Below are positions 51,716 to 61,194 of a stretch of DNA of 64,000 nucleotides, one piece after another (position 1 is the stretch's first letter; each line of letters opens with the position of its first letter). The stretch comes from JBGNFV01 sp049645705. Lineage in GTDB: Bacteria; Bacteroidota; Bacteroidia; Cytophagales; Cyclobacteriaceae. The stretch is taken from positions 1-64,000 of the forward strand of contig JBARUK010000057.1 in NCBI GenBank assembly GCA_049645705.1. The letters run 5' to 3'. A program made the position numbers and the translations under genes. The notes below the pieces were generated by a model that saw only the letters and a program-made list of their open reading frames with translations, had not been told where the DNA came from and made no database searches.

Positions 51716-52768
51716 TTAATGATACCAGTGGTATTTGTCCAGCGTTTCCAGCGAAGCAGTCAGTAGCTGGATACAGTCCTGGATGTCCTGCTTATGGCAG
51801 GTCTCTATTACCTGGTGCAGGTAGCGTGTAGGAATGGATATGGCTCCGGCTATGGCGCTGTTTTTGCCAAACTGCTGCAGGGCAGAGGTATCCGTGCCAC
51901 CGGCAGTCAGTACTTCCGGCTGGTATTTAATACTATTCTTATCTGCTGTGGCCTTCAGGAAATCTACCATGCGGTAGTCGCATATAATGGAGCTGTCCAT
52001 GATCTTAATGGCAGCGCCATCACCCAGCTTGGTCACATGTTCGTGCGCGGTGCTCCCCGGCACATCGTAAGATACGGTAGTATCCAGTCCTATGCCGAAG
52101 TCAGGGTTGATACGGTGAGCCGCCACACGGGCACCGCGAATGCCCACCTCTTCCTGCACCGTAAACACGCCATATACATCATACGGATAGTTCTTCAGGT
52201 TGCGAAGGGCTTCGATCAGTATAAATACCGACACCCGGTTATCCAGTGACTTACCGCTGACCATGTTGCCCATCTCGATAAGCTCACGCTCGCGGGTAAC
52301 AGGATCACCAATGGTCACCAGCCTTTCCACCTCTTCGCGGGGGAGGCCCAGGTCGATGAAATAATCAGTGGTACGCGGGTTTTTATTGCGTTCTTCCTGA
52401 GTCATTACATGCACAGGCTTAGAGCCCATCACACCGATGAGGTCTTTTTTACCATGAACGATCACGCGCTGTGCAGTAAGTGTTTTGGCATCGAATCCGC
52501 CAAGGGTATGGAAACGAACGAAGCCGTTTTCGTCTATATGAGTTACAATAAAGCTGATCTCATCCATGTGAGCTGCCACCAGGGCTTTTTTGCCTTCAGT
52601 GTTAGTCTGGCCCTTCTTCAGAGCATAGACATTGCCCATATTATCGACTTCGACACTATCGACAAGGGGGGTCACTTCGTCGATAACGACTTTTCTTATA
52701 CGCTGCTCAAAGCCGGGGGCCCCTGGCATTTCACAGATTTTCTTTAGCAGATTCAGGTTGATACTCAT
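51716..52768 (-). CDS. M42-family metallopeptidase (glutamyl/leucyl aminopeptidase type)
   Basis: This cytoplasmic di-zinc aminopeptidase has 350 residues. Recognisable motifs are AAHMDEISFIVTHID (metal His), KSLDNRVSVF (bridging Asp), VQEEVGIRGARVA (catalytic Glu pair) and GGTDTSALQQF plus HQVIETCHKQDI near the C-terminus. Family members form tetrahedral dodecamers that degrade peptides. It is monocistronic. Confidence 0.93.
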   Translation of the reverse strand: MSINLNLLKKICEMPGAPGFEQRIRKVVIDEVTPLVDSVEVDNMGNVYALKKGQTNTEGKKALVAAHMDEISFIVTHIDENGFVRFHTLGGFDAKTLTAQRVIVHGKKDLIGVMGSKPVHVMTQEERNKNPRTTDYFIDLGLPREEVERLVTIGDPVTRERELIEMGNMVSGKSLDNRVSVFILIEALRNLKNYPYDVYGVFTVQEEVGIRGARVAAHRINPDFGIGLDTTVSYDVPGSTAHEHVTKLGDGAAIKIMDSSIICDYRMVDFLKATADKNSIKYQPEVLTAGGTDTSALQQFGKNSAIAGAISIPTRYLHQVIETCHKQDIQDCIQLLTASLETLDKYHWYH

Positions 52769-52854
52769 GCAGTTGTTGAATTATAGCACGTCTAAAAAGT
52801 TAGACCCAAAGTGAAATTAAAAAATTGCCGTGTCAAGGCCAAATATAAGTGCTA

Positions 52855-53136
52855 TCACTCTTTTAATATAGCATTCTGATGAATTGTCGCCTGTTTAATG
52901 TCGCCATGATCATTAGTATAGAGAAAAACAATGTAATCCTGGTTCTTCCAGACCTTTTCTATGCCACCATCGAGCTCGGACTTGTATCCCAGCACAACAT
53001 AGGCAGCTTTAGTATCGGCCCCTGAGAAAGTGATACGCTGGCCCAGTTCGAGATGTGGCTCTATCGGGGCTTTGTTAACGGGCTCACATGCAGCAAACAG
53101 CAGACAGGCGAGGCAAATAGTCAATAGAGTTTTCAT
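52855..53136 (-). CDS. Small lipoprotein of unknown function
   Basis: The 93-residue protein from ATG 53136 has a lipoprotein signal (CLACLLFAACEPVNK, Cys at about 17). The upstream in-frame extension is not signal-like. The mature part (ITFSGADTKAAYVVLGYKSE, DYIVFLYTNDHGDIKQATIH) is beta-rich and short. No family is recognised. It is divergent from the SDR gene. Confidence 0.75.
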   Translation of the reverse strand: MKTLLTICLACLLFAACEPVNKAPIEPHLELGQRITFSGADTKAAYVVLGYKSELDGGIEKVWKNQDYIVFLYTNDHGDIKQATIHQNAILKE

Positions 53137-53269
53137 ACTACAAATGTAATCCATTCGCCTCTTCTTAACCGATTCAATATACAGCAAAAACTCACCTGTG
53201 AGAAGGTTTTTGTATTGCCCTGCCTGTTAGCTACATTTACCGCAAAGAAAAGTAACCAAAACTGAACCA

Positions 53270-53965
53270 ATGAAACGCGTACTTATAACCGGGGCCGCCG
53301 GTAACCTGGGCCGGGCTGTCACCACAAAGTTTCTGGCAGAAGGATGGCAGGTAACTGCCCTGTCTGAGCCGGGTAAAGCAGCCGGAGAGCATCAGCCCGG
53401 GATCACAGAAAACTTTACGGAAATAGAAGCCGACCTGATGCAGGAAAAGGCTGCCCAGGAAGCTGTGGCAAAGGCCTCGGCCTCGCAGGCACCCGACGCA
53501 GTCGTGATGCTGGTGGGTGGTTTTGCCATGGGAGGTATAGAGGACACAGACGGGAACAGCCTTATGCATATGTACCGGCTCAATTTCCAGACGGCCTACA
53601 ACATTGCCCGCCCGGCATTTGAGAAAATGAAGAACAGCGGAAACGGCGGACGGATGGTGTTCATAGGCGCCCGCCCGGCCCTGGAACCTGCCGCAGGCAA
53701 AGATGTACTGGCCTATGCCCTGAGTAAGAACCTGGTCATAAGCCTGGCAGACTACCTGAACGAAGCTGGCAAAGAGCACAACATAGTTGCCAGCGTGGTG
53801 GTGCCCAGTATCATAGATACGCTACCCAACCGTGAGGGCATGCCGGATGCGGACTTTAGTCAATGGGTAAAACCGGAAGACATAGCCGAGGTGATCACCT
53901 TTGCCTGCGAAGAAAAAGGAAACACGCTGCGTGAGCCTGTATACAAAGTATATGGTGATGCCTGA
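53270..53965 (+). CDS. Short-chain dehydrogenase/reductase
   Basis: This NAD(P)-dependent oxidoreductase has 231 residues. The Rossmann motif is ITGAAGNLGRAV (about 6-17), and MLVGGFAMGG stands where NNAG is usual. The active-site Tyr-Lys appears as YALSKN (about 152-157), preceded by a Gly-Arg-Met-Val strand and FIGARPALEPA, in which the usual catalytic Ser is replaced by Ala or is displaced. The substrate is unknown. It is followed by a DinB gene about 100 bases downstream. Confidence 0.85.
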   Translation: MKRVLITGAAGNLGRAVTTKFLAEGWQVTALSEPGKAAGEHQPGITENFTEIEADLMQEKAAQEAVAKASASQAPDAVVMLVGGFAMGGIEDTDGNSLMHMYRLNFQTAYNIARPAFEKMKNSGNGGRMVFIGARPALEPAAGKDVLAYALSKNLVISLADYLNEAGKEHNIVASVVVPSIIDTLPNREGMPDADFSQWVKPEDIAEVITFACEEKGNTLREPVYKVYGDA

Positions 53966-54066
53966 TAAAGGTGCGGTACTTGTGAAAGAGATATTTCTGC
54001 AAAAAAAAGCATCTTTCATCAGCCTTACGTATCTTAGTTTTGCAAACAGATAACTCTCTCCACTCC

Positions 54067-54666
54067 ATGGAAAATACCTGCACCCGCCTTATCCGGGACA
54101 TCCTGGACAGCACAGGGCAGATGGAAGCTAATCTGAAGGCTGAATATCTGCACCGGGCTGAAGATATACTGAAGCAGCGACCTGCTCCGGGACAATGGAG
54201 CATTGGCGAAACAGCTGTCCACACTTCCATAGTCATGGAGATATATCTGGCACATATAAAAGATAGTCTCAGGCACGCCTCCCCAACTGTTCAGAGCAAA
54301 ACCTGCAAATCGGGATTCAACGGCAGGCTGATGATAAAGCTACTGGCTCCTAAAGACGGCAGGATACGGTGGAAAATACCTACCCTGGCCCATATGGAGC
54401 CACAGCAGGATGATAATGAATCGGCCCTCGAACATGTGCAGGACCTTATTACTACCCTGGGCAACTTCCGGTCGCTGACCAGGGAGTGCGAGAGCTATGA
54501 CCTGAACAAGGTGAAAGTGTCTTCGGCTTTGGGTAAACTCATACGTTTCCGGCTGGGAGACGCCCTCCGCATCGTGGCCACCCATAACGAACGCCACCTG
54601 GTACAAATGAGCGAGACACTAAAAAAGGTAGCCTCTGAGTTGCCTGCCTATTCCTCCGGCTCATAA
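54067..54666 (+). CDS. DinB-family protein
   Basis: The 199-residue protein from ATG 54067 shows the DinB four-helix pattern with metal-ligand His residues. These include SIGETAVHTSIVMEIYLAH near residue 60 and THNERHLVQMSE near 180. DinB/YfiT-type proteins are often metal-dependent thiol-transferases or of unknown role. Nine further upstream codons are possible from 54040. A terminator follows. Confidence 0.82.
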   Translation: MENTCTRLIRDILDSTGQMEANLKAEYLHRAEDILKQRPAPGQWSIGETAVHTSIVMEIYLAHIKDSLRHASPTVQSKTCKSGFNGRLMIKLLAPKDGRIRWKIPTLAHMEPQQDDNESALEHVQDLITTLGNFRSLTRECESYDLNKVKVSSALGKLIRFRLGDALRIVATHNERHLVQMSETLKKVASELPAYSSGS

Positions 54667-54690
54667 GTATATTTTTATGTTTTATAAGTA

Positions 54691-54727
54691 AAAAGGCTGC
54701 TTCGTATAGTATACGGGGCAGCCTTTT
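54691..54727 (+). terminator. Terminator after the DinB gene
   Basis: AAAAGGCTGC and GCAGCCTTTT pair, with an inner CGTATA/TATACG stem. Confidence 0.8.
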
Positions 54728-54812
54728 ATCTTTTCAGTAGCTCGATAGAGACGGACAGTGTGATGAAGCTTTTTACCCTGAACAGGTCGATCTTAAGACT
54801 TTTCTTTTTCAT
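54726..54812 (-). CDS. Possible leader-only remnant of a RiPP precursor
   Basis: A 28-residue frame begins MKKKSLKIDLFRVKSFIT, which matches the array leader pattern (L-x-x-L-x-V-x-SF-x-T). It then runs SVSIELLKR and stops inside the neighbouring terminator, with no GG and no Cys core. It may be a decayed precursor or chance. Expression is not supported. Confidence 0.35.
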   Translation of the reverse strand: MKKKSLKIDLFRVKSFITLSVSIELLKR

Positions 54813-54868
54813 TCTGTTTATAGTTTAGTTAATACATCAATATAGTCATTTACATAAAGCAAGTACGA

Positions 54869-55855
54869 ATGAAAGCCGTGATAGTAAAAGAGCCGGGAGA
54901 TGCCTCACAACTGAAAATGGGCGACGTACGGGACCCTGAGCCCGGCCCGTATGAGGTCCTGGTAAGGGTGGCCTACACCGCGCTCAACCGGGCCGACATC
55001 GTACAGCGCGAAGGAAACTACCCGCCTCCGGAAGGCGCCAGTGAAATACTGGGCCTGGAAATAGCCGGAGAGGTAGTGGCTGCCGGGGCAGACGTTACGC
55101 GCCACAAAGCGGGCGATAAGGTATTTGGACTGGTGCCGGGCGGCGGATACGCCGAGCTGGCGGTCATACATGAAGATATGGCCAATAAGCTCCCCGGCGG
55201 CCTGACACTTAAAGATGCTGCTGCTATACCCGAAGTCTTCCTTACGGCCTTCCAGGCGCTACGCTGGATAGGCAAGGCTGAGGAGGGTGAGACCGTCCTG
55301 ATCCATGCAGGGGCCAGCGGCGTAGGTACGGCTGCTATACAACTGGCCAAAAGCTTTGGCATGAAGGTGCTCATAACAGCCAGTAAGGGCAAGCATGACC
55401 TGTGCCGAGAGCTGGGCGCAGATGCGTGCTACGACTATCACAAGGGTAGTTTTACCGGGTTTGTCAAATCAAATACCGGGGGCAGGGGAGTGTCGCTCAT
55501 CATAGATTTTATCGGAGGGCCTTACTTTACTGACAACCTGGACAGTCTTGCCAGAGACGGGCGGCTGGTGATGCTGGCCTTTCTGGGCGGGCCTGAGGTG
55601 AGCGATGTAAACCTGAGAAAGATACTGGCCAAACGGCTGACTATCTCAGGCTCCACTCTCAGATCCAGGGACCTGGACTACCAGACCACACTAAATAAAG
55701 ATATGACCTCACATATTTTTCCTCTCTTGGAAAAAGGCACGATAAAACCTGTGATAGATAAGGTATTTGACTGGGAAAATGTAGCTGAAGCCCAACGTTA
55801 TATGGAAGAAAACCGTAATCAGGGTAAGGTATTGCTGGCAGTAAGTGAAGGCTGA
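54869..55855 (+). CDS. Zinc-free quinone oxidoreductase (MDR family)
   Basis: The 328-residue NADPH:quinone reductase-like protein has N-terminal MKAVIVKEPGDASQL, the TALNRADIVQREGNYPPP signature and the Rossmann motif HAGASGVGTAAIQLAK (about 145-160). GGPYFTDNLDSLARDGRLV and a C-terminal GKVLLAV follow. The Cys and His zinc ligands of alcohol dehydrogenases are absent, as expected for QOR/TP53I3-like enzymes. It is monocistronic. Confidence 0.92.
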   Translation: MKAVIVKEPGDASQLKMGDVRDPEPGPYEVLVRVAYTALNRADIVQREGNYPPPEGASEILGLEIAGEVVAAGADVTRHKAGDKVFGLVPGGGYAELAVIHEDMANKLPGGLTLKDAAAIPEVFLTAFQALRWIGKAEEGETVLIHAGASGVGTAAIQLAKSFGMKVLITASKGKHDLCRELGADACYDYHKGSFTGFVKSNTGGRGVSLIIDFIGGPYFTDNLDSLARDGRLVMLAFLGGPEVSDVNLRKILAKRLTISGSTLRSRDLDYQTTLNKDMTSHIFPLLEKGTIKPVIDKVFDWENVAEAQRYMEENRNQGKVLLAVSEG

Positions 55856-55953
55856 AAATTACAGGCCTTCTTCAATGCCAATAATCCGGCCTGTTCTAAC
55901 AATCGCACAATATTTCGGGTTAATAATCTACCTAAAACATTTTTTTCATCTAT

Positions 55954-57693
55954 ATGACATTTTACCGCTTTATTAACGTCTCAGTTATTGTACTGACCCT
56001 CATCGGCTTATCCTTTGGGTTTGGCTGCCAGAACAATAGCAAGAAGATGATACCTATCTCATCTAAAGGGCCGGACTCTCTGAAGGTAAACACAGGAGAC
56101 ATGGAAAACCTGTCCAAGCTGGAACAGGATTATATCAAAAGTATGCTCGACTCTCTGCCCCGAAAAGACTGGGTAGGCAACACTGCCTATGAGAAGGAGA
56201 TCATAGAAGAGGTCAGAAAGCTTTATAAAGCAAAAGACAACCGTACGCTCTGGATAGATTACGATCAGCGTTCAGATAAACTGGACGAACTCAAGAGCGT
56301 CCTTTCGGAGGCAAACTACGAAGGTCTGTACCCTGAGGAATACCAGATAGACAAGATCGACGAGTGGGCCGAAAACCTCTATGATGGTGAAAACAAGAAT
56401 TTCACCGACCTGATGAGATACGATATCTTTTTATCTACTGTAGCCATGCGATATCTGTCAGATATACACTATGGTAAGCTACGCCCCGAACGTATAAAGG
56501 CTGACTGGCAGGTAGCCAGAGAAAAATTCTCCCTGGCTGATGAACTAAGTACAGCCCTTGAAGATGATGACATCAATACACTGGTAGATGCCAACCGCCC
56601 GCCCTTTTTCGCTTACAAGAAAATACGTGAGGCACTGGCCCGGTACGAGGACATCAAAGAAAAAGGTGGCTGGCCCAAAATAACCGGTATAGACCTGCTG
56701 GAAGAAGGCGATACCAATGCGGCCGTGATCACGGTAAAGAAGCGACTGGCTATAACAGGGGACTACCCCGAAGTAGAAAAAGACTCTATGGAAGCGGTCT
56801 ATTTCAGCAAAGAGCTGGCCCAGGCAGTGAAAGACTTCCAGACCCGCCACGGTATAGAAGTGGATGGCCTGGTAGGCGGTACCACACTGGACAGACTGAA
56901 TGAGTCTGTAGAAAAGCAGATAAGCAAAATAAAGCTTAACATGGAGAGGCTGCGCTGGCAGCCGGTTTACCCTAAGAAGCAGGAGTTTATCATCGTAAAC
57001 CTTCCCGAGTACAAGCTCAGGTACTTCTATAACAATGATATAGAGCTGGAAATGAACGTGGTGATCGGAGATGTGGACCATACCACGCCGGTGATCATAG
57101 ACAGCCTTGAGTACATAACGTTCAGCCCTACCTGGGCGGTACCTCCTTCTATTGCCGGTAAGGAGTTTCTACCCATCCTGCGTAAAAACCCGGGATACCT
57201 GAGGTCAAAAAACTTTAAGCTGTATGCAAGCTGGTCTGATAAGGCCAAAGAGCTGGATCCGTACGACATAAACTGGGATAAGGTAGAAGAGGACAACTTC
57301 CCCTACTTTATAGAGCAGCAGCCTGGTGCAGGTAACAGCTTGGGTAAGGTCAAATTCATGATGCCAAACAAGCAGGCTATATACCTGCATGATACGCCGG
57401 CCGACCACCTTTTCAGTGAGCCACAGCGGTCATTCAGTCACGGATGTATCAGGCTTGAAAAACCAGCCGAACTTGCTAAGACTCTGCTGAAAAAACAGGA
57501 CGGTAGCTGGGACCTGCGCAAAGTAGATGAGTATATGAACATGCCGGAACCTGAGAACGTGGTACTGGATAACAAAGTACCCGTGTACTTCCTTTACCTT
57601 ACTGCTTTTGTAGACGAGAGTGGCGTACTTAACTTCCGCGAGGACATATACGGTATGGACAGGGTACAGGAGTCTTACCTGGCTCAGCGCTAA
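55954..57693 (+). CDS. L,D-transpeptidase, YcbB type
   Basis: The 579-residue envelope enzyme forms 3-3 peptidoglycan cross-links or attaches proteins. The signal segment carries a possible lipobox (LSFGFGCQNN). A peptidoglycan-binding repeat at about 240-315 (AVKDFQTRHGIEVDGLVGGTTLDRLN) is followed by the YkuD domain with the catalytic motif SHGCIRLEKP near residue 495. The upstream helical scaffold domain (about 60-230) is characteristic of the large YcbB/LdtD branch. It converges on a DUF3857 gene across a two-way terminator. Confidence 0.93.
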   Translation: MTFYRFINVSVIVLTLIGLSFGFGCQNNSKKMIPISSKGPDSLKVNTGDMENLSKLEQDYIKSMLDSLPRKDWVGNTAYEKEIIEEVRKLYKAKDNRTLWIDYDQRSDKLDELKSVLSEANYEGLYPEEYQIDKIDEWAENLYDGENKNFTDLMRYDIFLSTVAMRYLSDIHYGKLRPERIKADWQVAREKFSLADELSTALEDDDINTLVDANRPPFFAYKKIREALARYEDIKEKGGWPKITGIDLLEEGDTNAAVITVKKRLAITGDYPEVEKDSMEAVYFSKELAQAVKDFQTRHGIEVDGLVGGTTLDRLNESVEKQISKIKLNMERLRWQPVYPKKQEFIIVNLPEYKLRYFYNNDIELEMNVVIGDVDHTTPVIIDSLEYITFSPTWAVPPSIAGKEFLPILRKNPGYLRSKNFKLYASWSDKAKELDPYDINWDKVEEDNFPYFIEQQPGAGNSLGKVKFMMPNKQAIYLHDTPADHLFSEPQRSFSHGCIRLEKPAELAKTLLKKQDGSWDLRKVDEYMNMPEPENVVLDNKVPVYFLYLTAFVDESGVLNFREDIYGMDRVQESYLAQR

Positions 57694-57713
57694 ACTGTTA
57701 CATACAGTAAGCA

Positions 57714-57752
57714 TAAAAAAAGCAGGTGGTCTGATGACTACCTGCTTTTTTA
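57714..57752. terminator. Two-way terminator between convergent genes
   Basis: AAAAAAAGCAGGTGGT and ACTACCTGCTTTTTTT form a near-perfect stem with A and T runs on both sides. Confidence 0.85.
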
Positions 57753-57792
57753 TTTTCCGTTCTGCCACCCCTCAGAGCCGACACATACCGGG

Positions 57793-59718
57793 TCAAGGCT
57801 GAGAAGAAGCCTTTTTCAGGACAATGTTCTCGGCAAACTTAGATACGACTATGCCGAACATCTGCTGCAGATCGGGGTATTCGCTTACCCTGAACAGGGG
57901 CTTATTGATCTTCATGGTCGCCTGTACCTGGACCATATTGCCCACCTGCTTGCCCATGAACAGCAGGGAACCGGCTTTATTCCGAAGTACAACCTTCTCG
58001 CTTTCCGGCATTTCCTCTACAGTGTAGCCTTCGGGTATGCGTATGTTCACTATATACGTATCGGTATAGGTATGGGCAAAGTCTACCGGAAGCATCCTGT
58101 TACCGTCGGTAAAAGGGTTATTATTATACACATTGAACCCTACCGCAGGCAGCAGCAGCAGGTCTCCGGAAAGGTCTGCCGGCGTAGACATAACAAACGA
58201 GATAGAGAGCGGCTCACCTATCTCTTTCCGGTTAGTGATCTCTATATCACTCACCATGTTGTCGTCAGCATTGAGATACCTGGCTATAATATCCTCCGGG
58301 CTATTACGGGAGAGTTCTACCCTCAGGTCGTGGGCATACAGACCCCCCAGTTTGTAGGTGATCTTCCGGGTGATGGCGTCTTCACCGATACTTACCTCTT
58401 CCATGACGAACTCCGTAGGTTGCCTCTGATTCTCTATGGGCACCCATTCCGGTTTGTCTTTATTTATGACAAATGCCCGGCCGTTGAGATCTTCTTCCCT
58501 CACTTCACCAAAGGCCAGGTAAGGATCCACCGCATTGAGCACATAGGCCTTGTCATCATACCGCATCATGCCCAGTATGATATTGAACTGATCTATGACA
58601 GGGTTGCTTTCTACTATCCGGCCATGGTATTTGGTACTTGCCAGCATGGGTTGGGCATCGAACCCTGCTTCCTTCAGCAGCCCGCAGAGCAGCAGGTTTA
58701 TAGAGGCAATATTACCCTTCCAGTCATCTTTAAAAAGGTGGTACATGTCCGGGTAGCGGGAGTTTACATTGTCCCAGGTGGTATTGTACTGCACGTGCTG
58801 GTAGATCTTCTTAGCTTTAGCCAGGCCGGTGAGCTTATCAGCCCCTATCTCTTCTATGATCTTCCTGTACTGTCCGCTTTTCTCCATATAGCCCCAGAAC
58901 TCGCCATCTTCCATTCGCTCTTTCGCTACCTGCTCCCAGCTCCTGTTCACCGTCTTATAGTCTATCCCCGTACGGTCATTGTGGTAATAGTATTCATCCA
59001 GTTGAAACTCCACCCACTCCGCGTAGTCCTTCAGGTTCCAGGTAAATGGTTCGCTACGCAAAGCCGGTACGTTGGTCAGCGTCCACTCGTTCGTACCTCC
59101 GTTGGCATACTTTTTCGTAAGCCGCGTGCCGTGGAAAAACACCTTCACCCCCAGGGACTCGTGTATAAGGGCCAGCAGGGTATTGTTCATTACCGGGTAC
59201 TCGTGCTGGAACATAAAGTCCCATAGGGACAGGCTGTTTTTAGTGAATATACCGTAGCTGTACTCGATCACATCTCCCGGCTGAACGCCGGGAAAGGTAA
59301 AGCGGATCTCTTTACGGAATTTGCCGTAGTCCACTTCATATATATCAGAAGCAGGTACCTTTACTTTCTCCACCTTCCCGTTGCGGATCAGCAGAGCCTG
59401 GGCTTTGAGACCGGTTATGGTCTCGAAGCCTTTTTCTCCGTAGTAAATAATGGATACATTGGCCGCATCCAATCCTTCCTTATCCAGTATCTTGATACGC
59501 TTGTGCACTTCTAACTGCGGCTCGGAGCCGGGCAGAAACCGGAACTCACCGTAGTAGTTGAGTATGACCGCGTGGGCCTCTTTATCGAAGGGCACCTCTT
59601 TTAGGGCGATCTCAGATTTACTGAGTTTGCCCCATTTGGAAGGATTTTTGGCTGAAAGGCTGGTAGAAATGAATGAGAAGATAACGAGGCACATCAGGGC
59701 CTGCAGGGTGTGTTTCAT
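57793..59718 (-). CDS. DUF3857 and transglutaminase-like domain protein
   Basis: The 641-residue exported protein (ATG 59718 starts the signal MKHTLQALMCLVIFSFISTSLSA) has a DUF3857 beta domain (about 50-220). A transglutaminase-like core (about 270-380, GNIASINLLLCGLLKEAGFDAQPML) and a C-terminal DUF3858-like domain follow. The usual catalytic Cys position (GDC in active enzymes) reads GNIAS, so catalysis is doubtful, as in many Bacteroidota members. The role is unknown, probably periplasmic. A long open frame on the opposite strand is a shadow. Confidence 0.88.
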   Translation of the reverse strand: MKHTLQALMCLVIFSFISTSLSAKNPSKWGKLSKSEIALKEVPFDKEAHAVILNYYGEFRFLPGSEPQLEVHKRIKILDKEGLDAANVSIIYYGEKGFETITGLKAQALLIRNGKVEKVKVPASDIYEVDYGKFRKEIRFTFPGVQPGDVIEYSYGIFTKNSLSLWDFMFQHEYPVMNNTLLALIHESLGVKVFFHGTRLTKKYANGGTNEWTLTNVPALRSEPFTWNLKDYAEWVEFQLDEYYYHNDRTGIDYKTVNRSWEQVAKERMEDGEFWGYMEKSGQYRKIIEEIGADKLTGLAKAKKIYQHVQYNTTWDNVNSRYPDMYHLFKDDWKGNIASINLLLCGLLKEAGFDAQPMLASTKYHGRIVESNPVIDQFNIILGMMRYDDKAYVLNAVDPYLAFGEVREEDLNGRAFVINKDKPEWVPIENQRQPTEFVMEEVSIGEDAITRKITYKLGGLYAHDLRVELSRNSPEDIIARYLNADDNMVSDIEITNRKEIGEPLSISFVMSTPADLSGDLLLLPAVGFNVYNNNPFTDGNRMLPVDFAHTYTDTYIVNIRIPEGYTVEEMPESEKVVLRNKAGSLLFMGKQVGNMVQVQATMKINKPLFRVSEYPDLQQMFGIVVSKFAENIVLKKASSQP

Positions 59719-59904
59719 TTTAAAATCAGTTATTAGCACTGACAAAAATACGACTCGTAATAAAAAGCCCCTAGCTGGGCATTCTATTATTTACTTTAAA
59801 ATCAGGTAAATAGGTACGTACACCTAGCCATCCCTACTACTTTCAAAAATTCATTTGGGCAAATGACCGTATCAGTAAGGAGAGTCGGACCGGAAGTATA
59901 CTAG

Positions 59905-60699
59905 CTACCTGACCTTAGTCCGGCGCAATACCTTGCTGAAGAGTGAGGGTACAAAGCGCTTAAGCCACACACCGTACTTTTCTTTGCCTCCCAGGTACGC
60001 CTCTTCTTTTTCCTTTCTCAGGGCAGAGAGCATTTCTTTGGCGCAGCGGTCGGGGTCCATCCCTTCCGCCTGTGCATCGTCCATCTTACCCAGCGGTGAC
60101 CCGTCGGCCGTCAGGGCATTTACCGATACCTGGGTATGAATGAAACCGGGGCAGAGCATAGTAACAGTGATGCCCTTTTCGTGCAGCTCAGCCCTTAGCG
60201 AATCGAAGAAGCCGTGCAGGGCGTGCTTGCTGGCTGCATAGGCCGAGCGGTAGGGGGTGCCAAACTTACCTACCAGGCTGGACACCACGGCTACGTACCC
60301 ACGGCCCCTGTCGGTAAAGTGGGGCAATATCGCTTTGGTAAGGGCTATGGTACCGAAGTAGTTGACCTCCATAAGGCGGCGGTCTACTTCCAGGCTGGTA
60401 TCCAGCGCCAGGGAGCGCTGGCTTATGCCGCCGTTATTTATAAGCAGGTCCACACGGCCAAAGGCCTCTATGGCCGATGCTGTCCGGGCGGGCAGCGACC
60501 GGGTGGCTTCCAGGTCCAGGGTGAGTATAGACACCCGGTCGGGAAACTTACAGCCGGACCTTACACGCTGCAGCTCTTTCTCCCGGCGGGCCGACAGCAC
60601 AAGACAGGCCCCGGCCTCTGACAGCCGGTAGGCCAGTGCCTCACCTATGCCTGATGAAGCACCTGTTACCCATACTACCTTGTCCTGAAAGTACTTCAT
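59905..60699 (-). CDS. Short-chain dehydrogenase/reductase
   Basis: The 264-residue classical SDR has TGASSGIGEALA (about 13-24), NNGGISQRS, the catalytic Ser in VVSSLVGKFG and SAYAASKHAL with Tyr-Lys (about 156-165). The C-terminal half (TVTMLCPGFIHTQVS) is typical. The C-terminus is basic (FSKVLRRTKVR). The substrate is unknown. It starts directly after the folA stop, without a gap, and so is last in fmt-folA-SDR. Confidence 0.92.
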   Translation of the reverse strand: MKYFQDKVVWVTGASSGIGEALAYRLSEAGACLVLSARREKELQRVRSGCKFPDRVSILTLDLEATRSLPARTASAIEAFGRVDLLINNGGISQRSLALDTSLEVDRRLMEVNYFGTIALTKAILPHFTDRGRGYVAVVSSLVGKFGTPYRSAYAASKHALHGFFDSLRAELHEKGITVTMLCPGFIHTQVSVNALTADGSPLGKMDDAQAEGMDPDRCAKEMLSALRKEKEEAYLGGKEKYGVWLKRFVPSLFSKVLRRTKVR

Positions 60700-61194
60700 T
60701 TACTTTTTCCGCTGAAGTTCTACAAAGGCGTAGTCGTGGGGGTTCTTCTCGTCTGCTTTGTGCTCCCTGCGGCTGGTTTCCTCCCATACGTCATAGTCTA
60801 TCTCCGGGAAATACGTATCGCCGTCAAAGGCAGCCTTTATCTCGGTGAGGTAGATCTTATCAGCCGACTCCATGGCCTGCCTGTATATCTCGCCGCCACC
60901 CAGAATGAACAGCTCCTCCTGCCGGTATTTGCGGCCCAGCTCGTAGGCCTCTTCCAGGCTATGGACTACCAGGCAACCTTCTGCGCGAAAGTCCTCCTGC
61001 CGGGTTATGACTATGCTTGTGCGTCCGGGCAGGGGCTTTTCAGTCGCCTCCAGGGTTTTGCGGCCCATTACTATGAAATGCCCCGTGGTGGTACTGCGAA
61101 AGTGCTTCAGGTCGGCCGGCATTTTCCACACCAGGTCATTGTCCTTCCCTATGACATTGTTCTCTGATTTGGCGACAATAATGGATCGGATCAT
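60700..61194 (-). CDS. folA: Dihydrofolate reductase
   Basis: The enzyme reduces dihydrofolate to tetrahydrofolate with NADPH. The 164-residue length is standard. It shows VAKSENNVIGKDNDLVWKMPADLKHF with the catalytic Asp, MGRKTLEA and the FILGGGEIYRQAME nucleotide-binding segment. The start codon overlaps the fmt stop (ATGA), so it is translationally coupled to another folate-related gene. Confidence 0.96.
   Translation of the reverse strand: MIRSIIVAKSENNVIGKDNDLVWKMPADLKHFRSTTTGHFIVMGRKTLEATEKPLPGRTSIVITRQEDFRAEGCLVVHSLEEAYELGRKYRQEELFILGGGEIYRQAMESADKIYLTEIKAAFDGDTYFPEIDYDVWEETSRREHKADEKNPHDYAFVELQRKK

Noticed and set aside
58072..59226. 384-codon open frame on the plus strand
   Set aside because: It lies fully antisense to the DUF3857 gene, has no start context or family resemblance, and its His/Tyr/Val-rich composition is that of a shadow frame.
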